From the NCBI GenBank assembly GCA_039654915.1, contig CM077593.1, forward strand, positions 119,033,413-119,097,412: a stretch of 64,000 nucleotides of DNA, in the 5' to 3' direction. Position 1 is the stretch's first letter; each line of letters opens with the position of its first letter. Source of the stretch: Aquilaria yunnanensis (taxonomy: Eukaryota > Streptophyta > Magnoliopsida > Malvales > Thymelaeaceae). Below the pieces are notes generated by a model. That model did not search any database. It saw nothing but the letters and a program-made list of their open reading frames with translations, and was not told the DNA's origin. Below, piece after piece: positions 22,530 through 32,767 of this stretch. The translations under genes were made by a program, and so were the position numbers.

Positions 22530-23515
22530 TTCGCTTGCCTAGTTTTATAAAGGACTTGTAGTTTAGGGATTACAGCTCAACATTCAACAGTGTTTAGGGA
22601 TTTAGAACATTAAACAAATAAACGCCTCTGTCTTTCTAAAAGCCTCACTACAGACATCTTATTGTCAGCACTTCTCGAGTTGACTTAAGAACTCCATGCC
22701 TCTGTCTTCAGTCTGATTGTCGCTAACCCAAGTTCTCTCTTTTTCAATAGTTTCGTTATCGCTGATTCCCCTTTTAGTTTTCACAATTCTGAAAAACACA
22801 TCAAGAAAAACATGGAGCTATGGCAAGTTACATACGCGTAATGCAGAAAACACCGACAAGTAAACCATCATAGCTAGTAATTCAAATAAAATACAGCTTA
22901 ATCTTCGACCCGTAACACAATGTTCCCTTGACTGAAGAAGCTCCCTGGGAAACCAAGACAATTCACTCATGGGCATCCGAAACTTAAGCTGGGTAAAGTA
23001 AAATGCAACGATTTTGAACTGAACGATCGGTTTTGTTCTGAAGCATGTTAGAACATGTTATAATCACAAACTACTACCCTATTGTGGAACATCAAAACTG
23101 ACCAAGATATGCTTCCGATGACACACAACTGCACACAACCTTAAAATGGACAAAAAGAAGTGCCACACTGCTGCAAAGACCACATATTACTGATATCCAG
23201 GAACAAACCTCACAACACATAAATCACCATCTTAAATATAAGCAACATCCAATGCCCACATACGCGATCAGCACGGCAATTCGAATTAGCCAACGAGACA
23301 GCATAAGACTACCCATTCAAATCAGCCAACAAGACTGAACCATTCAACAAAGTAGAACCAAACAAAACTCTGAACTAGTAAACCAAACACTGAACCATCA
23401 CAACCGGGACATCCAAGCGAAATATAATTCAATTCACAGGTTAATTGCAGCCTTCATGCTTGTGAAGCCCAACTGCTGCAGAACCTTCTAATCCAGAAAT
23501 CTGACAACCCAGAAA
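22530..23515. other. Spacer between U5 and U1 copy B
   Basis: Diverged duplicate of the 8206-8966 spacer, sharing for example acagacatcttattgtcag and gataatatccaggaa-like blocks. No gene was seen. Confidence 0.6.
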
Positions 23516-23532
23516 GATTTGACGGAGACTGG

Positions 23533-23692
23533 TAGGGGCCGCGCGGGCGCAGGCCCCCTCTACCACAAATTATGACATTGGCTCTTCCTCTTGAGCAGAC
23601 CATAGAACAGCAACCCTCCCAAGTGCAATGGAGCTCACTGCTCTAGGCCATGGGCCCTATTGATCACCCATTGACCCCGTCCAGGTATGTAT
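23533..23692 (-). ncRNA. U1: U1 snRNA (copy B) with altered 5' end
   Basis: The minus-strand transcript begins ATACATACCTGG, one base (T to A) away from U1 ATACTTACCTGG, inside the 5'-splice-site pairing region. Stem-loop I has a loop closer to the U1-70K consensus (GATCAATAGG) than copy A. The stem-loop II loop ATTGCAC is kept (CTCCATTGCACTTGGGAG). The Sm site AATTTGTGG and stem-loop IV (GGGGGCCTGCG ... GCGGCCCC) are intact. A 3' box-like CAGTCTCCGTCAAA follows. Upstream are a CATACAAAGG TATA-like box and a USE with changes (ATCCCGCATGG, 23757-23767). It could be an expressed variant or an early pseudogene. Confidence 0.82.
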
Positions 23693-23756
23693 GTTGCAAT
23701 GAGTGCGTGGCTTTTTCCTTTGTATGCTTCTGCCCCAGACACGAGAAAGTGCTTAA

Positions 23757-23767
23757 CCATGCGGGAT
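23757..23767 (-). promoter_or_regulatory. USE-like element of U1 copy B
   Basis: ATCCCGCATGG on the minus strand compares with the plant snRNA consensus RTCCCACATCG; two positions differ. Its distance to the RNA start (about 65-75 bp) matches copy A. Confidence 0.6.
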
Positions 23768-23829
23768 AAGTTCAATCTTGCAAACTATTGTTCACTCCCC
23801 TTGCAATGTTTTCTACCCCCCACCAGTTC

Positions 23830-25110
23830 CATTGATCAACGATTACCTAGAATTTTACGTTAGTATGAGCTTGGTCCAAGCAGAATACACCAAGATGGGC
23901 AATGCAATAGGAGGCTGTAATAAACCAAAATGCATGCAATGATTCGGAAGATGCAACGATTCCGCCTTACATTGGCACATCAACACGAGCCTTCTTCCTC
24001 ACTTGTTATTCGTGTTCATCGATCTTGGTGGACAGTTGAGTGGTGCAAGCTCATGTTAATCGCTTGCAGAAGTGGCTTGGGGACCTTTTGGGAGGAAAAA
24101 AAATCACTTACTGTCAATTCACTGAAAAAATCACTTAAATCATTTGCTTACTTATAATCACTAAAAAAATCACTTATAATCATTTATTTACTTATAATCA
24201 CTTAAATCAATTATTATCACTTATAATCATTTACTCACTTAAATCACTAAAAATCACTTATTGTCAATTCACCTATTTATTTACTTACTTCTATAGGACT
24301 TATAATATTATTTAAAATTTAATATTATATTTCCTAACAATCACTTAAATCATATATTTTTTACCAAGTAATTAATTTTTCAAAATTTTTAAATTACCTA
24401 GTGGAGACAAAAGAAAATTAAAAAACACTTGTTTATTAAAGTTTCAATCAGAATACAATTTGAGTAAATAATTATCATATGAATAAATCACTTACCAGTA
24501 ATTTAGACCAAACATGTCATCATATTCTATATTCCTCCAAGAAACAGTAATTTAATCTTGCCCTTACACCAGTGACTCCGCCATCAGCCACCCCTCCGAC
24601 TTCATGAGCAAACTCCAAAGCACCAACCGAAGATCAGAGGGCAGCGGTCAGATGAAGAGAATCTAATGGGAGTGAGCATTCTACGCGGAGGAGAGGAATT
24701 GGATGGTGCCAGGTGTCAGCCTGAGAGGAGTACAGTGATACCATGGTGGGATGATGGGGATACATTGGGTATTTCAATATTTTAATGGGGATAAAAATGT
24801 AATTATAAGGGTCAGGGGCATCTAAGGTCAGACACATATCAGATATTCCTCAATTTAAGTAAATAGTTGCCATGTAAAAATAATCACTTATACCAAACAC
24901 GATTACACAATTCCTTCAAGCAACAGTTAAATTACAAAAAATGGGAATCCCAACCTTTTTCATTTTTCATAGATCCTAGCTTCGAAAAAAAACTTAGATC
25001 CTAATCAAACTTTTGTCCATCTAAGTCCTTCTAAAAATGAAGTAATACTTCTGCCTCCTGGAACAAGTAACAGTTTGACAAATTTGGTGTTAAAACTTTC
25101 CTCTCATTTT
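23830..25110. other. Intergenic region with simple repeats
   Basis: No gene was seen. An irregular tandem array of aatcactta-like 9-mers spans about 24100-24280. Between 24480 and 24930 a CAcTTA-rich pattern recurs on both sides of a G-rich stretch, possibly a decayed transposon, but no termini could be set. Confidence 0.4.
24100..24280. repeat. Irregular minisatellite (AATCACTTA-like)
   Basis: Repeated aatcactta, tcatttactt and ataatcact words over about 180 bp. Confidence 0.6.
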
Positions 25111-25270
25111 GGCCCCATTTTATGTTGATATTAATGATTAACATTATATTTCTAAAAAAATTATCCAATAATAATTTTTTAACTTTTAATTTTAATATTT
25201 TCATCTCAATTGTTAAAAAATTTATCTAAAACTCTAAAGTTAATCATTAACATTGTTTCCAAACAAGGCC
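25111..25270. mobile_element. Tourist/Harbinger-like MITE, 160 bp
   Basis: The ends GGCCCCATTTTATG and (reverse complement) GGCCTTGTTTGGAAAC are followed on both sides by an ATTAATGATTAAC / TGTTAATGATTAAC block and AT-rich inverted sequence. TTT lies on both sides (25108-25110 and 25271-25273) as a possible 3-bp target duplication. No coding capacity. It abuts the 5' end of the QCR6 transcription unit. Confidence 0.6.
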
Positions 25271-25273
25271 TTT

Positions 25274-25416
25274 GTTAAGAGGCCCAAAAGGCTTGGCCCG
25301 TATCCAATTTCGATTTCCGAGCTCGGAATCAATCGTCATTAGCCATCATCGCCGAAGTGGTTTTGATTTGCACTTTTGCAGACTCAAATCCTCCGCTTTC
25401 TGTTTCACCTGCCGAG
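25274..25416 (+). other. QCR6 non-coding first exon (5' UTR)
   Basis: Upstream leader ending at a consensus-like donor (gccgag|gtaaac). The start is not mapped. No ATG occurs in it. A second leader exon, 25644-25698, also has no complete ATG. Confidence 0.55.
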
Positions 25417-25696
25417 GTAAACTTGCTCTACCCTCCTGTAATTTCTTCCTTAGATCGCTCATTTTTCTCCTCCTCCTCGGCGAGTCTTGTATTTCCCTTT
25501 GCAAATTTTTATTTTTGATTTATGGATATCATTTTTTTTAAGTTTCAACAAAATTTCGAGAAATTCTGATACTTGATGCTTTGTTCGCTCTCTCCATACT
25601 TTTTTTTTTGGTTATTGACGATTATGTGGTGTTCTTTATGCAGTAGAGAGATCGGTGAGCTCAACAGTTTGAAGACAAATTCAATTTTTTCCCTCA

Positions 25697-27131
25697 ATGT
25701 AAGTATTTCGAAAACTTTCTTTCTTTGATTTGATCTCGTATTTCCTTTTATTCTGAATTGGACATTCGGTGAGGTTATTGATTGAGCTATTAACAAGATA
25801 AAAATAAATACATATGAAGAAAACCCAGTTACTGGGTTTCAATTTCGAAGGCAACAGTCTGTATAGGATAGTGAAAAGAGAAGTGGCAAATGAGAGGATG
25901 TACATGCTTTTGTGCTTACTGAGAACATCACTTTTAGGGCGGACGTGGAAGTGAGTGATCAAAAGAAATACTTTGAGGACTCCTGCAAGTCTGTCTGTGC
26001 AAGGGCTTTATTCGAGTATCAGGTGAAGCACTGTTTGTCTTGAAAGCTTGCTTTCCATATCTATAACTCGTTGTTTTGATTCCCATGTATGCCTCAGCAT
26101 GTTCGTTCTTCTGCATTACTCTTGAAAACTATGTCATGTTGGGTCGTAGCGACTTGTATATTAGTGTGGAATCATCAATATTTGAAATAATAAACTAGAG
26201 CCGGTATGATAAAGTGTGAGCACTGCTAGAAGCATTTGGTTCATGCAGGTGTAGATTGATGGTTTGAAACTCTGAACATATTTATGAACACAAGGAAACC
26301 GGAAAGGAAGAATGCAAATGCCTAAAATGCACAAAAATTCTCACCAGATCTGTTTAATATTTCAAGGGCAATGCTAAAAGATGCCTTGTCTTGAATTGTG
26401 CTGACATACATCTGTATATGCTGGATGATTCTTCATGGATGGGTTTTGTGAGCTCTGCTCAAACTCTGGTTTATTTCGACATATGCTGCTGTGATCAGAT
26501 GTTATCACTGCAACTACTGCTGTTTCACTGCATGATTGTTGTTTTTGCCTTCATGTTGTGTCAAAACGGAGACGAGAAAGATTTAAATTCATGTTAGGAT
26601 TTTCATGATCAGGATTACCATCACGAATATTCCTACCTTTTCAGTTTGGTCCAAAGAGTATTCAACAGAATAAGAACATATGAGGTAATTGTATTGGTGC
26701 ATCAGTAATTTTTATGGGTTCTTAATGTATAACTTTTAGGGTTGAACATAACAAATAAAGTTCTGAAGCTGGAGAAGAACCAAAAAGTTATGATCTTGTC
26801 GGACCAAATCAATGGCTCAGATTGCAGTAAGAAGTATAATAAGAAAAATGGAAGACTCTCCACCATGTATGGTGGTCTATTCGTAAAGCACTATTAAAAT
26901 CTTGACATGATTAGCTGATTGCAGGCATGCGTTAAGAGAATTGAGGGCGATGACACTGGAACAAAGCATTGTACAGGACAGTACTTTGACTACTGGTCTT
27001 GTGTTGATAAATGTGTAAGTCTCATAGACATTTTTAAACTGTTTAATGGGTGGCTTTTTATTTCTGATTATCATTAAAATTCGCATTATAAAATTCAGGC
27101 TGCACCGAGGCTGTTCCCTAAACTGAAGTGA
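25697..27131 (+). CDS. QCR6: Cytochrome b-c1 complex subunit 6 (hinge protein), split start codon
   Basis: Coding exons are 25697-25698 (AT of the ATG), 25938-26022, 26925-27014 and 27099-27131, giving 69 residues. The protein begins MADVEVSDQKKYFEDSCK. Key parts are the paired cysteines of the hinge fold (C17 and C21, then C31 and C45, C55 and C59), KHCTGQYFDYWSC and the C-terminus APRLFPKLK. It matches the plant ubiquinol-cytochrome c reductase hinge protein in length and sequence. In mitochondria this acidic subunit sits on cytochrome c1 of complex III. The start codon is formed only after splicing (..CTCAAT|GGCGGAC). Unspliced RNA reads ATGTAA at the donor, i.e. start then stop. AATAAA at 27301-27306 is a likely poly(A) signal. 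Confidence 0.9.
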
Positions 27132-27497
27132 CCAGGAGCCTGCCAGGGTTCGTTGCTTCTTAGATCTTCCTCTCTCCTCTTTTCTCTACAGTATCAGATA
27201 ATCCTAGCCAAATGTTAGGTTGGCCAATTTTGCGCCCGAGGCGCAGTCATTTTTCATGTTCCGGACTTGCTCTTGTAAAAACCTGAGTTCTCTCAGGTTG
27301 AATAAATGTTATTATCACGTTGCTTGTGCTATTGGCTTCTGATTCTTGTATCAAGCATTCAAAAAGATTATATTGAACGTGCAGTTCTTCAAAATGCGGT
27401 TTATATGACATTACAGTATTGCACATATACCGGTTCAATAAAGAAATTTCATGTGCTTGCTGCCCAGGAGGAAGGATGGTAAGGGCCCTTTGCAGGA

Positions 27498-28384
27498 CTA
27501 AATTTTGGACAAAATATCAGCCAAAACCAATGCTATGTTGTCGTAGCACTGCCAAACCCGTGCAGCATCCTTGGCCCTTGCCGCGTAATCTAGCTGCAGC
27601 ATCCATGATCAAAGTTAAGATTAACCACCAGACGATAAAAGCAGCAGGCTGGTAGCTTACATTTATGGGCAGATGAAACCGAAAAGGAATGGTCTTCTAA
27701 TACTCTCAGTTTCTACTTTGTTTCGTTGTGTGTCATCATTAATGCTTTGCATACCGTTGGTTAGAAATGGAAAAACATATGATATCATTTAAACGATTCT
27801 AAAAATATATCACTTTCTAGCAAGTATAAACGAACTAGTAAAACTGAAATATATATATATATATATCCGGTGAAGAAGTTAATTCATTGCTCCACCAGAT
27901 TATCACTCAGTAATCTGAGACTTACGTTTGTGACGTTGCTGAAGAGCTTGGAGTAAAGGTTCCTGAGCTGGGGCCTTTCACTGCCAGGTTTGGCTCGGAT
28001 GATGGTATAGATATCCTGTTTCAACAGAGAAGAACTCCTCCTCAGCTCCTTCTGCGCTTCAATCCAGGAATCAGAGTTCAACAGAGCTTTTACTTCCAAT
28101 AAAGCTCGTGCGTGATCCCCAATCCCTTCTGTCGCCTCCTCCAGTGTCTGATCAGGAGCCATCGGCTTCAGGTAAAGTTCAATTCCATCGGCAAGTGCAG
28201 CCTCGGCAAACGGCAGAGAAGCCACTAATGCTGCTGCTGCTCTTCTGCTAATATTAGGTAGGGGGAGCTTTTCCGTTTTGTTGATTTGTGTGCTACTGGG
28301 TTTGTGAAGACAGGTGGCTGGTAATATGGGACAGTTTGGTGGGCTATGTTTTGAGATGGAGACTAATAGTTGTCTCAGTGCCAT
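27498..28384 (-). CDS. PQL3: PsbQ-like lumenal protein (PQL3-like, NDH-associated)
   Basis: Two exons, 28384-27926 and 27593-27498, make 184 residues; the donor (AAC|GTAAGT) and acceptor (gctgcag|CTAGAT) keep the frame. The start is the ATG of MALRQLLVSISK; upstream in-frame codons have no better context. A chloroplast transit region is followed by a twin-arginine lumenal signal (SRRAAAALVASLPFAEAALA). The mature part is a PsbQ-type four-helix domain (EATEGIGDHARALLEVKALL, LRRSSSLLKQDIYTII, LYSKLFSNVTN). The C-terminal exon (LDYAARAKDAARVWQCYDN) encodes the last helix. PsbQ-like proteins of this group support the chloroplast NDH complex on the lumen side. The PQL3 assignment rests on remembered family sequence. 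The gene is convergent with QCR6, with less than 200 bp between the QCR6 poly(A) signal and this stop. Confidence 0.82.
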
Positions 28385-28454
28385 ATGCAACGTAGTCCAG
28401 TACAATGTTGGAGACAGAATTTTTTTTTTCCTTCTGTAGAAATATCTAGGCAAG

Positions 28455-30499
28455 TGAATAGAGGTAGAAGTGAAACTTGAAAGAAATGACGCAAGGTAGC
28501 AAGACTTGCTTTATATGCTGTCGAAGCTGGATGGATCTTATCCTCTTCGAACAATCGTGTGGATGCTGTTGTTTCCTGGCTTCAGCAACGAAGAGCAAGC
28601 ACAGAATCATCAAGTTATCGTGTAAATTTTGTAGATTGAAGATTTGTTTTCGCTTTCTTGATTGTACATCTTAAGAGAAAATAAAAAGATCCCTGGAATA
28701 ATAATTTGTTCTAAAAGAAAGAAGACATAACATTCTGTAAAAATATTCATGACAAGTAGTTGTTCTAAAAGAAAAAAGTACATGCTCTCATGAGACCATG
28801 TCAACTGTACATTGGCTATTGTAAATTTGGCTAAGGAAATCAGATATAAAACCTCTAACGTAGGTGTAACACCAAAGTTTTCCCCTGCTCTTCCAATCCA
28901 TATGAAGTCCACAGGATTGTATGTGCCACCAGAGGCAATACCTTGCACATGTAGCTTGATCAAATGTGTTGTATTATCTAATAAGGTGACCGCAGGGAAC
29001 ACAGGTACAAGGGCAGGAAAAATAGATTTATTAATAAATACACATCGATGAACCATGCAAAAATGGTATAAATTCCTGAATCCCTTTCATTAATCATAAA
29101 ACGATTTCTAGCCTAGTAAATGTGCTTTCCAATGACGATAGTTTTCTTTCGGCAAACATGATTCACTGTTGTATGTGCCAGTAAATTATCCTGTGAAGGA
29201 AGTGAAGCTAGCAAATAAAACCTAATGAACCATCCACCATATGCTTGCATGTCTGCATTATTGGCTCAATTTCATAGGAGTCATATAATTTACCTTGGAA
29301 CAACAAATCCCAGTGTTTTCAGATCCCAGGCAAGTTATCTGACATACTGAATTGCCTTCACATGATCTCCCAAAAGTGATATTTCTTTACATGAGGTTAA
29401 AACAGCTTGCCTGGAACAGTAAAGAGATGCTAGTAAAGAAGTACCTGCAGATAAAAACCGCAAGATGATCAGAAGCCAAGCCATCAGCTCAAATCTTAAC
29501 ACAGAAAAAGAAGCCCAAGTAGAAAGTGAAAGTCATCAATATAAAATAGAGATATTTGGAGAATACAGTACCCGTGCCAAGTTCACTAATTACGGACTAC
29601 GAGAAACTTGTCTGCTGAAATAATATGAGATTTTTCTGGCCACAGGCCACAAAGCACACCTTCAGGCTACAATATTCAAAATGGAAGTTAAAAGTGAAAA
29701 AAGTGAACTCAGCTAAAAAGCAAAAGGAAGATAACTTAACTCTTCACCTCAGGTACATTTGCCCTGAATGTTCAAAAGCACCCAGCAGTGGTACAAAAAA
29801 CATAACACGAAATGCAAAGGTAGAGCAGTTATCTATAGTTCAGGAGCCTGAACCTCAGGTATATGCAATAAAGCTTTAGGTATTTCAAATTTGCGTTTCC
29901 TTATCTATTTAACTTGCAGTGTTACAGTCTTTAGTTTTTTTTTCCTGCCACGAAATGATGACTTAATGTGGACCAAGTTATTTGGAAACTGGTTTTGCAT
30001 GAACCTATCCTCAATGTCTCGGTATAGCCTTTTGGTGAACCCAGTGTTTCTGAATTCTGAGTTGAAGTAACAACCTAAACTTGGTGAAACATGGTTATTT
30101 AATATCTCCAAAACATATAACTGAAAATATGGAGCTTTTGCTTTCCCAACAACTAATAATGTGAGTATTGCTGTCACATGTTAACTGAAATTTATGCATT
30201 TCATCCAACAACCGAAAATTGGTTCATATTAGATTAATATGATTTGAGGATTGAATTTTGTTACCATAAGGATAAAACTGGATGAAGCAATGAGCCTTAA
30301 GAAATAGCATATCTCAATGGTCGAGGCAGAAAATCAAGCTCCTAAGTAGAAAAAAGACAAAAGACATGTGAAAATCCTCGATAAGTTAGTTTTTTAATAT
30401 GAAACAAAATTTTCATCATCACCAGAAGGACACTGATTTCACACAACGCTATGCAAATAAATCTAAAGGTTAAAAGTGGGAAGTATAAATTACCTCCGG
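28455..30499. other. Intergenic region; possible gene fragment at 28840-29030
   Basis: On the minus strand near 28840-29030 a frame reads AVTLLDNTTHLIKLHVQG, then IASGGTYNPVDFIWIGRAGE and NFGVTPTLE, followed by a possible donor. It looks protein-like, but I do not know the family and found no start or further exons. The rest of the stretch shows no gene. Confidence 0.3.
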
Positions 30500-31744
30500 C
30501 TAATCTTTGGCACCCCCATCATCAAACAGAACTTTATAGAATCGTTTTCTTTCTTCTGGGTCAAACAAGCCTCCTAACTTGTCACCATTATCTTCTTCAT
30601 CAGACATTTCGCCACCTCCATCATTCTGTCTTCTCGACTCCAACAACACCATGCCTTTCTTCCTCTTCTTTTCCAAATTCGCTAAATGCCGCCTTCTATT
30701 ATATTCATGGAGTCCCTCTTGCATCAATTCCCCAAATTTATCCTTCACCACCACAAAAGGGTCTTTATCTATCAATTCCGACCCTTTAAAACATTCCCTA
30801 AGGAGCACAGTATAAATCTGATACCTATTTGAAACATAAAATATACCGGGGTGCTTGAGCAACAAAACATTCAGTTTATCTGGTAAACAGAACTCTCTCC
30901 TAAAATGGCTTAGCTTTACAATGGACAGCCTTTTCCAAAGGGTCAGTGATAGAAGTTCATGAACTAAACCCACAATTCTCTTATCCATTTCCTTTGATCC
31001 CTCCACCAAACCCCTAGGGTCCGCATAAGGTGATATATAAGGACTTGAATTGAACTCATGAAACCTCTCCCATGATTTAACCCAACTTGAAGGCAACGAA
31101 CACTTGAAACAAGGCTCTGATTCCTCAGCTCGAGCAGTGGCTTCAATGGCAGACACCCCCAACTTAGGCTCCCATGACAGAAGCTCAATCTCCATAGAAC
31201 TCTTCCTCCCAGTATGATTAACAGCACGAAACATATCCGGGTACTTGGGCAAAATCCGAATCACATAATCTTCTGGGAACCCGAAACTTCTCTTCAACTC
31301 ACTAACTTTCACAACATTAAGCCTCTGATTCACAGTCATCATTAGCAACTTGGCCAATCTCTGCGCGAAAACCGGGTCTTGTGAATCCTTAATGGATTCT
31401 TCCTCCTCAACCAAGCACATCATCCGCTTCGTCAACCTACAATAGTACTCATCGTTCTGGAGATACACTTCGAAACAACAGGGATACTTCTTGACCCAGT
31501 TGAGAGCCTTACCTTGAAGGTCGAGGCTTTTGAACTTCTTCTGGAGATGCTTGACGGGCGCCACCTGATCTGGGCATCGAAGAATGATGTTTTTGAGCTG
31601 ATTGTTGACCACCCATCGACGATTCCGTGAGAGGGCTTTTTCGAGATCTGGGTCCTTCTTCATTGACCATAGCGAGAAGCTTCGCCGGCCTTGAGCGAAC
31701 CAAGGTGGAGATAGGAACCTCCGGAGGAGTGTTTCAGGAATCAT
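30500..31744 (-). CDS. PORR-domain organellar RNA-splicing protein (WTF-like)
   Basis: Intronless, 414 residues. The N-terminus is basic and hydroxylated (MIPETLLRRFLSPPWFAQGRR), fitting a mitochondrial presequence. The plant organelle RNA recognition (PORR) domain fills most of the rest, with repeated marks such as LKNIILRCPD, ALNWVKKYPCCFEVY, LPKYPDMFRAV, RLSIVKLSHFRREFCLP and LLLKHPGIFYVSNRYQIYTVLLRE. An acidic tail (MSDEEDNGDKLGGLFDPEE) ends the protein. PORR proteins such as WTF1 and WTF9 bind group II introns in chloroplasts or mitochondria and promote splicing. Which family member this is, and its target introns, cannot be told from the sequence. Confidence 0.85.
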   Translation of the reverse strand: MIPETLLRRFLSPPWFAQGRRSFSLWSMKKDPDLEKALSRNRRWVVNNQLKNIILRCPDQVAPVKHLQKKFKSLDLQGKALNWVKKYPCCFEVYLQNDEYYCRLTKRMMCLVEEEESIKDSQDPVFAQRLAKLLMMTVNQRLNVVKVSELKRSFGFPEDYVIRILPKYPDMFRAVNHTGRKSSMEIELLSWEPKLGVSAIEATARAEESEPCFKCSLPSSWVKSWERFHEFNSSPYISPYADPRGLVEGSKEMDKRIVGLVHELLSLTLWKRLSIVKLSHFRREFCLPDKLNVLLLKHPGIFYVSNRYQIYTVLLRECFKGSELIDKDPFVVVKDKFGELMQEGLHEYNRRRHLANLEKKRKKGMVLLESRRQNDGGGEMSDEEDNGDKLGGLFDPEERKRFYKVLFDDGGAKD

Positions 31745-32034
31745 TATGACTTCGTTGCCACTTGTTACATTAGAAGAAAATCAAGAACAACTGAATTTGA
31801 GGCGGGAAATTTTATCGATTGCCAATTTAGGTTCTACTGTGAGCACTCAAAACTCCATATCTTTAGGCTTAGCAGGAAAATATTTCTTTCCAGCGTTCCG
31901 GCTTTCGACCTCGCCACTGTCTTCTTCTCCATTTCCTCTACTGCTTATTAGTGGGAGCGAGACCCATCACTAGGTCAGTGCTGGGCTGGGCTCCCTTTTT
32001 TTTTTTTCCTAAAAGACCTCAATTTCTTATACTC
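31745..32034. other. Promoter region of the PORR gene, no other gene
   Basis: Short upstream flank ending in a T-rich tract near 31997, then the MITE at 32035. Confidence 0.4.
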
Positions 32035-32375
32035 AATTTGTTTTAATTTAAATTAATTGATTACAAAATAATTTATTTTTATTTTTAAGTTTATTTTACT
32101 TGCAACTAATTTTAATTAAAATTTAATATTATATACGTACAATAATCCATTAAAAATATAATTTTTATAATCTTGCTAAATTTTTATAATTTTTTATAGT
32201 TTAAGGCATTAAAAAAATAAAAATGCATAAAAATTTAAAAACATCATGAAGATTTATTTTCAAATGGCTTATTACATCTACATAATACTAGCTTTCAAAT
32301 GAAATTAGGTTCACGTAAAAAAGATATAAAAGTAAAAAATAAATCAGTTAACTTAAGTTAAAACAAATTAGCTCT
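32035..32375. mobile_element. AT-rich MITE, family 1 copy a
   Basis: Inverted ends caatttgttttaa...TTAAATTAATTG and cagttaacttaagttaaaac. The interior (for example the reverse complement of acatcatgaagatttatttt) matches, in opposite orientation, the element at 39436-39765. No coding capacity; superfamily uncertain. Confidence 0.65.
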
Positions 32376-32767
32376 TAAACTTATGCAACCGATCGTAAGA
32401 GTTTGCTCGTATTTCCATCTTACCTCATGGTAAGAAGAGGCATTAACCTTTTGTTTGATGTTATATCATATACTTGGTGCATGGTCCATCACCATCCATA
32501 GCTGGCCTCCCATAACAGACTAATTTAGGTCATTTATCTGTTATATAGTGCAATGAAATTCAGAAGTTTTGTAATAAACGAATGACCCAAATCAGTCTAT
32601 TACAAAAATGAACAATGAGCTAAGAATTTTCGTTTTATGCGTAGGTTTTTTGGTACTCTATCACTTTAGCATGCAGGTATCAAAGAATTACCCTGTCGGA
32701 ATCGGATACTTTTTGTTACCCAATTAGCAGAAGTAGTATCTTATTTAGTTCGAGTTTCTCCGTCACC
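32376..32767. other. Intergenic stretch, nothing recognised
   Basis: No gene or repeat identified. Confidence 0.4.

Larger units (their letters stand above)
22386..23820. repeat. Segmental duplication, unit B (partner 8022-9260)
   Basis: Same order and strand of U5, spacer, U1 and U1 promoter as unit A. Unit B spacer is longer by roughly 200 bp. The LRR kinase and the MULE pair lie between the two units. Confidence 0.8.

Noticed and set aside
27884..27925. Read-through end of the PsbQ-like frame (VSLRLLSDNLVEQ)
   Set aside because: It begins with a consensus donor GTAAGT; the true last helix is in the exon at 27498-27593.
28384..28453. Upstream extension of the PsbQ-like protein (PRYFYRRKKK...)
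   Set aside because: The ATG at 28384 gives a normal transit peptide start; the extension is unlike the family and probably 5' UTR.
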